Below, piece by piece: positions 12,487 to 15,144 of a stretch of DNA of 15,144 nt. Source of the stretch: Candidatus Kaiserbacteria bacterium RIFCSPLOWO2_01_FULL_54_20 (GTDB lineage: Bacteria > Patescibacteriota > Minisyncoccia > Phycocordibacterales > UBA2100); contig MFMA01000009.1 in the NCBI GenBank assembly GCA_001783355.1, forward strand, positions 1,294 to 16,437, read 5' to 3'. Under the pieces are notes generated by a model. That model saw nothing but the letters and a program-made list of their open reading frames with translations, had not been told where the DNA came from and did no database searches. The position numbers and the translations under genes were made by a program. Each line of letters starts with the position of its first letter. The first letter of the stretch is position 1.

Positions 12487-12636
12487 ACCCGGTTAGTAGA
12501 ATGTGCCTTTGCGGCAGGCCTGCATGCATGGCTGCCGCGGCGTGAGCGACCAACTCTTACGTGTGGCACTTTGGATATGTTCGTTGTTTGTTTTCATAGT
12601 TAGTGTAAGCCTAAGGCACATTTCACTACCGGGCAT
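12485..12636. repeat. Long imperfect inverted repeat in the rplO-secY gap
   Basis: On the - strand transcript, 12636 down to 12613 can pair with 12509 down to 12485, 24-25 positions with one mismatch, one bulged A and a few G-U pairs. The core AATGTGCCTT/AAGGCACATT is a perfect 10-bp match. The distal arm includes the A and U of the secY start codon (12486-12484). The loop of about 100 bases holds a second hairpin. Being placed exactly between two genes that are normally adjacent, it looks like a regulatory leader or an inserted palindromic element. Confidence 0.6.
12511..12538. repeat. GC-rich hairpin within the secY leader
   Basis: GCGGCAG (12511-12517) pairs with CTGCCGC (12532-12538), with two more C-G pairs inside after one bulged base, around a TGCATGCA-containing loop. 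There is no T-run on either strand, so it is not an intrinsic terminator. Confidence 0.6.
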
Positions 12637-12640
12637 AGGA

Positions 12641-13087
12641 TTATGCTATCGTACCTCCTGCTTTCTCTATCAAGACGCGTGCCGAAGACGAGACCGGGAT
12701 ACCCTGAATGGAGAGCTTCTTCGTGACGTCCCCGCCGCTTACGATCTTCGTTGGGCGGAACTTTCGTCCGAGCACTCCCTTTTCTGCGAGCGTCTTCAGA
12801 GACACCGTTGCACCCGATTCGAACAGCTCGTTGAGACGTCCTAGTGAGAGAGCGAGCGCGTCCAGTCGCGTACCGACGACGGTGCGGCCGCGATTCTTGC
12901 CGAAACCGCGACGCTTCGGGAGTTTCTTGATGATATCGCGCCATTCGGGACGCATCTTTGCTCCCGCGCGAGCTGTTTGCCCTTTGCCTCCGCGGCCGGA
13001 CTGCTTGCCGCGACCGCTCGATTGACCTCGGCCGACCCGCTGTTTCGAGCGACTCGTCATCCTTTTTAGTTGATTGAGTGTTGCCAT
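12641..13087 (-). CDS. rplO: 50S ribosomal protein L15
   Basis: 148 residues, normal length. The basic Gly/Arg/Lys-rich N-terminus with R-V-G-R-G-x-S-S-G-R-G-K-x-S-G-R-G-x-K-G-Q is diagnostic of L15, followed by the R-x-x-W-R-D-I-I-K-K-L-P-K-R-R-G-F linker and the globular C-terminal domain with V-S-L-K-T-L and the final E-K-A-G-G. It binds 23S rRNA late in 50S assembly. The rpsE stop is five bases upstream; rpmD (L30), which lies between rpsE and rplO in most bacteria, is absent. The next gene, secY, comes after the structured gap. Confidence 0.97.
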   Translation of the reverse strand: MATLNQLKRMTSRSKQRVGRGQSSGRGKQSGRGGKGQTARAGAKMRPEWRDIIKKLPKRRGFGKNRGRTVVGTRLDALALSLGRLNELFESGATVSLKTLAEKGVLGRKFRPTKIVSGGDVTKKLSIQGIPVSSSARVLIEKAGGTIA

Positions 13088-13092
13088 ATTTG

Positions 13093-13701
13093 TTATTTGG
13101 CCACGCTTCTGAGCGCCTCGATAGCAGCCCGCGCGTTGTTTATTGAATTGTGGCTTCTCGAGAGTATCTTCGCCGTGACGTCGGAGACGCCCGCAAGCTC
13201 CAAGACCGTTCGTACGGAAGACCCGGCCACGAGGCCTCTCCCAGGAGACGGGCGTATTTCGACGCGCGAGGCGCAGTACTTTGCTTTGACATTGTGCGGT
13301 AAGCTCCTGTTTTTTGTCAGGTTGAGGGTCAACATGGAGCGCTTCGCGCTTCGCGTCGCCTTTTCGATCGCGAGCGCCGTGTCCGCGGCCTTCCCGAGAC
13401 CGACACCCACGCGTCCTTTTTTGTCACCTAAAACAAGCGCAGCCGAAAAATTAAAGCGACGGCCTCCGGCCATGACACGCGCGACACGCCTGATGCCTAT
13501 GAGTTTCTGTGCGAATTCGCTTCTCCGCTCGTCGCGATCTCCTCCGCGACCGCGACGAGGAGAGCGATCACCGGGGCGACGACCGCCACGACTGTGGGCA
13601 CCCTGGAAGGGGCGTTGTGGTACTTTTTCGGAGGTGACTTCACCTGTCACTGCCTGCGGTGTCACTACCTGTGCGTCCTGTGCGGTTGGTTCTGTGCTCA
13701 T
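13093..13701 (-). CDS. rpsE: 30S ribosomal protein S5 with a basic disordered N-terminal extension
   Basis: 202 residues. The S5 body starts at about residue 61 (S-E-F-A-Q-K-L-I-G-I-R-R-V-A-R-V) and contains the double-stranded RNA-binding fold with G-G-R-R-F-N-F-S-A, K-K-G-R-V-G-V-G-L-G-K-A and the C-terminal P-S-P-G-R-G-L-V-A-G and N-N-A-R-A-A-I-E-A-L. S5 lies at the mRNA entry channel and influences decoding accuracy. The first about 60 residues are extra compared with the common about 165-residue form: an acidic/Thr/Gln segment, then an Arg/Gly-rich stretch at 38-60, both apparently disordered. There is no alternative downstream Met before the domain, so the extension is translated if the start at 13701 is right. 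A GATAAT box lies six bases before that ATG. Confidence 0.96.
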   Translation of the reverse strand: MSTEPTAQDAQVVTPQAVTGEVTSEKVPQRPFQGAHSRGGRRPGDRSPRRGRGGDRDERRSEFAQKLIGIRRVARVMAGGRRFNFSAALVLGDKKGRVGVGLGKAADTALAIEKATRSAKRSMLTLNLTKNRSLPHNVKAKYCASRVEIRPSPGRGLVAGSSVRTVLELAGVSDVTAKILSRSHNSINNARAAIEALRSVAK

Positions 13702-13707
13702 AAGTAC

Positions 13708-13713
13708 ATTATC
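13708..13713 (-). promoter_or_regulatory. Candidate internal -10 element before rpsE
   Basis: GATAAT on the - strand touches the rplR stop codon and lies six bases before the rpsE ATG, the same geometry as other genes here. There is no other promoter support, and the gene is inside an operon, so it may be chance. Confidence 0.25.
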
Positions 13714-14057
13714 TAGAATAGTAATCCGGCAGCCCTGGCTGCATCGGCGAACGCTTTCACCGTACCGAGATACCGGAACCCGCCGCGGTCGAACACGACA
13801 GACTTTATGCCCTTCTCCTGTGCGCGTTTCGCGAGCGTCGAGGCTGCTTTCTCGGCGCGTTCACGAGGAGTTTTCGCCTTCTCATCGGCCGATGACGCAT
13901 TTGCAATAGTCACTCCTGTATTGTCGTCAATGAGCTGCGCGACGAGTCGCGTGTTCGATCTGAAGACCGAGAGACGCGGGCGTTCCTTGGTTCCGAAGAC
14001 CTTCGCGCGCACGCGGCGGTGCCTTCTATCTCTCTGCTGTGTTTTTGTCATTGTCAT
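13713..14057 (-). CDS. rplR: 50S ribosomal protein L18
   Basis: 114 residues, normal length, with the L18 pattern: basic R-x-R-R-H-R-R-V-R-A-K near the N-terminus, R-P-R-L-S-V-F-R-S-N, I-D-D-N-T-G-V-T-I-A-N-A-S, and the terminal F-D-R-G-G-F-R-Y-L-G-T-V-K-A-F-A-D-A-A-R-A-A-G-L. L18 binds 5S rRNA and carries it to the 50S. The start could be ATG 14057 or the second ATG two codons later; both lack a Shine-Dalgarno sequence. Order rplF-rplR-rpsE is the standard spc order, 24 bases after rplF. Confidence 0.96.
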   Translation of the reverse strand: MTMTKTQQRDRRHRRVRAKVFGTKERPRLSVFRSNTRLVAQLIDDNTGVTIANASSADEKAKTPRERAEKAASTLAKRAQEKGIKSVVFDRGGFRYLGTVKAFADAARAAGLLF

Positions 14058-14081
14058 AGAATGTTTTTGAACAACGTCGGA

Positions 14082-14630
14082 CTATGCTGCTGCGGCGGTT
14101 GCGGCCTTCTTGCCCTGTTTCCTCCGTACAACCTCGTTCTCATACCGTATACCCTTACCTTTATAAGGTTCCGGCTTTTTCACGGCACGCACGGAGGCGG
14201 AGAATTGTCCGACCTGTTCCCTGTCTGCACCGGAGACGGTAATGATATTCTTGTCGACGGCAACAGTGAGGCCATCCGGTATGGCGATAAGTATCGGATG
14301 CGAGAAACCGACCGCGAGCTTGAGCTGCTTGCCGGCAAGTTCCGCCTTGTAGCCGATTCCTTCGACGAGGAGCTTCTTCACGAACGGCTTATTTACGCCC
14401 TCTATCATGTTGCGAACGTGCGCGGCATAGGTGCCCCAGAGGGCGCGCGCGAGGCGGGTCTCGCGGGCAGGGCTCACGGCAACTTCTCCATTTGAAACAG
14501 AAATGACGATCTCGGGATGTATCGAGCGTTTGAGAGTCCCGCCTTTCGCTTTCACAGTGACCCTCGAGTCGGCAACCGAGACTTCGGTGCCTGCGGGAAT
14601 TGGTATGGCTCTTTTTCCTATGCGTGACAT
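14082..14630 (-). CDS. rplF: 50S ribosomal protein L6
   Basis: 182 residues, beginning M-S-R-I-G-K-R-A-I-P-I-P-A-G, the hallmark of L6, with the first repeat (V-T-V-K-A-K-G-G-x-L), T-Y-A-A-H-V-R-N-M-I-E-G-V, the second-repeat L-V-E-G-I-G-Y-K-A, F-S-H-P-I and the C-terminal K-K-P-E-P-Y-K-G-K-G-I-R-Y. L6 sits near the factor-binding site of the 50S subunit. Its C-terminus ends in a short Lys/Ala-rich tail. It follows rpsH as in the standard spc order, but after an unusually large 185-base gap rich in inverted repeats. A weak hairpin begins just five bases upstream of the ATG. Confidence 0.97.
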   Translation of the reverse strand: MSRIGKRAIPIPAGTEVSVADSRVTVKAKGGTLKRSIHPEIVISVSNGEVAVSPARETRLARALWGTYAAHVRNMIEGVNKPFVKKLLVEGIGYKAELAGKQLKLAVGFSHPILIAIPDGLTVAVDKNIITVSGADREQVGQFSASVRAVKKPEPYKGKGIRYENEVVRRKQGKKAATAAAA

Positions 14631-14635
14631 ATCTT

Positions 14636-14672
14636 AGATTTGATTAGTGAGCGGAGCGAACTTAGCAAATCT
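14636..14672. repeat. Imperfect hairpin just upstream of rplF
   Basis: 14636-14648 pairs with 14660-14672 at 11 of 13 positions around an 11-base loop reading GAGCGGAGCGA. It lies directly before the rplF start on the transcript. The loop resembles the GCGAAGCG words seen in the other intergenic hairpins. Confidence 0.45.
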
Positions 14673-14675
14673 TAG

Positions 14676-14781
14676 ACCCAGCACCAATTTTGAGCGCCAG
14701 AATCCCACGCCGTCGTTGGTTGTCATCATTTGAATTCGATTGTTTTTCATATTGTTGATTGTTTCAAAATTGGTGCTGGGT
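14676..14781. repeat. Perfect 18-bp inverted repeat in the rpsH-rplF gap
   Basis: 14676-14693 and 14764-14781 are exact reverse complements (18 of 18), separated by 70 bases that are AT-rich in their 14721-14763 half. This far exceeds chance for so short a gap. It could close a long RNA stem in the spc transcript or be the ends of a small inserted element. No target-site duplication is evident. Confidence 0.75.
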
Positions 14782-14820
14782 GAGCAAAATATAGTCGCTT
14801 CGCTAGTTATTTTGCTCACC
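14779..14820. repeat. Perfect 13-bp hairpin spanning the rpsH stop codon
   Basis: GGTGAGCAAAATA (14779-14791) and TATTTTGCTCACC (14808-14820) pair perfectly, with an inner TAG/CTA pair around a TCGCTTCG-type loop. The rpsH stop codon (TGA, 14816-14818) is inside one arm. No U-run follows on the - strand, so it is not a classical terminator. It overlaps the outer arm of the 18-bp inverted repeat by three bases. Confidence 0.75.
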
Positions 14821-15144
14821 ATATCTCGAACAGGGCTTCCCCGCCCAGCTTCTGCTTGCGGGCTTCTTTGTCGGTCATCACTCCCTTCGGTGTTGAAAGA
14901 ATGAGAGAACCGTGGCCGTAGTGAACGGGGACTATCTCATTAAAGCCCCTATACACGCGTCTGCCCGGCTTCGAAACACGCTTCACTCCACTGATGGCCG
15001 GTTCGCCGGATTCATCGTACTTGAGCACAACATCGAGCGTCTTCCTGACTTTTCGGCCTTTCTTCTCTATAGTTTGCACGTAGCCAGCCTCCCTTAATTT
15101 CTCGGCGATAGCCAATTTGAAATTCGAGAATGGCACAGAGACCA
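14816..15144 (-). CDS. rpsH: 30S ribosomal protein S8 (N-terminus beyond window edge)
   Basis: The frame runs off the right edge with no stop, and about 20-25 N-terminal residues should lie outside. Visible family features are V-P-F-S-N-F-K-L-A-I-A-E-K-L-R-E-A-G-Y-V near the start, K-R-V-S-K-P-G-R-R-V-Y in the middle, and the highly conserved C-terminal S-T-P-K-G-V-M-T-D-K-E-A-R and final G-G-E-A-L-F-E-I-W. S8 binds helix 21 of 16S rRNA and in E. coli represses the spc operon by binding its mRNA near rplE. A GTG at 15136 is internal, aligned to the family's Val of V-P-x-S, not a start. The stop codon lies inside a perfect hairpin. Confidence 0.96.
   Translation of the reverse strand, partial: VSVPFSNFKLAIAEKLREAGYVQTIEKKGRKVRKTLDVVLKYDESGEPAISGVKRVSKPGRRVYRGFNEIVPVHYGHGSLILSTPKGVMTDKEARKQKLGGEALFEIW

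Noticed and set aside
13070..13909. 279-codon frame on the + strand opposite rpsE and rplR
   Set aside because: Lies antisense to two clear ribosomal protein genes; composition is a shadow of their codon bias.
14634..14822. 62-codon frame in the rpsH-rplF gap starting over the rpsH stop
   Set aside because: Most of it is made of inverted-repeat arms; no recognisable protein pattern. Only its internal 38-codon part is kept as a question under findings.
1..15144. CRISPR arrays, insertion sequences, prophage
   Set aside because: No regularly spaced direct repeats, transposase, integrase or phage structural genes seen on either strand.

Overview
The window looks like a chromosomal segment of a Candidate Phyla Radiation (Patescibacteria) genome, most likely Parcubacteria/Paceibacteria-like. 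The placement is inferred from several features: the spc ribosomal protein cluster has no rpmD (L30) between rpsE and rplO; there is a secreted M15 peptidase with a Cys-rich tail; and a large conjugation-type ATPase sits among housekeeping genes. TGA is used as a normal stop (163-1527 gene, vanZ-like gene, rpsH), so this is not one of the CPR lineages that recode UGA. I see no prophage, insertion sequence, CRISPR array, tRNA or rRNA.

Layout. Positions 1-2764 read on the + strand: the tail of an Excalibur-domain gene, a secreted D-Ala-D-Ala-carboxypeptidase-like protein, then the classic infC-rpmI-rplT operon. From 2792 to the end everything reads on the - strand, converging on rplT. In transcription order from the right edge this is a spc-type operon (rpsH partial, rplF, rplR, rpsE, rplO, secY, gmk, adk, map), then purD, a TraD/VirD4-like ATPase, ndk, a structured non-coding RNA with its own promoter and terminator, a four-helix VanZ/YjdF-like membrane protein, a LOG/SLOG nucleotide-binding protein, and a 57-residue two-helix membrane protein.

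How the genes work together. The right half is translation and export: 30S/50S proteins, the SecY channel, and methionine aminopeptidase for nascent chains. It is joined to nucleotide housekeeping: Gmk and Adk make NDP, Ndk makes NTP. The left half adds translation initiation (IF3) and L35/L20. PurD is isolated from the rest of purine synthesis within this window.

Two kinds of signal are not explained by the genes. First, at least six genes have a -10-like hexamer ending 6-7 nt before the start codon, the geometry of leaderless mRNAs; clear Shine-Dalgarno sequences are scarce. Second, the only two wide gaps in the spc operon (rpsH-rplF and rplO-secY) are filled with long inverted repeats, one of which would pair with the secY start codon. 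Together with the unclassified RNA at about 4095-4248, these are the most interesting parts of the window.
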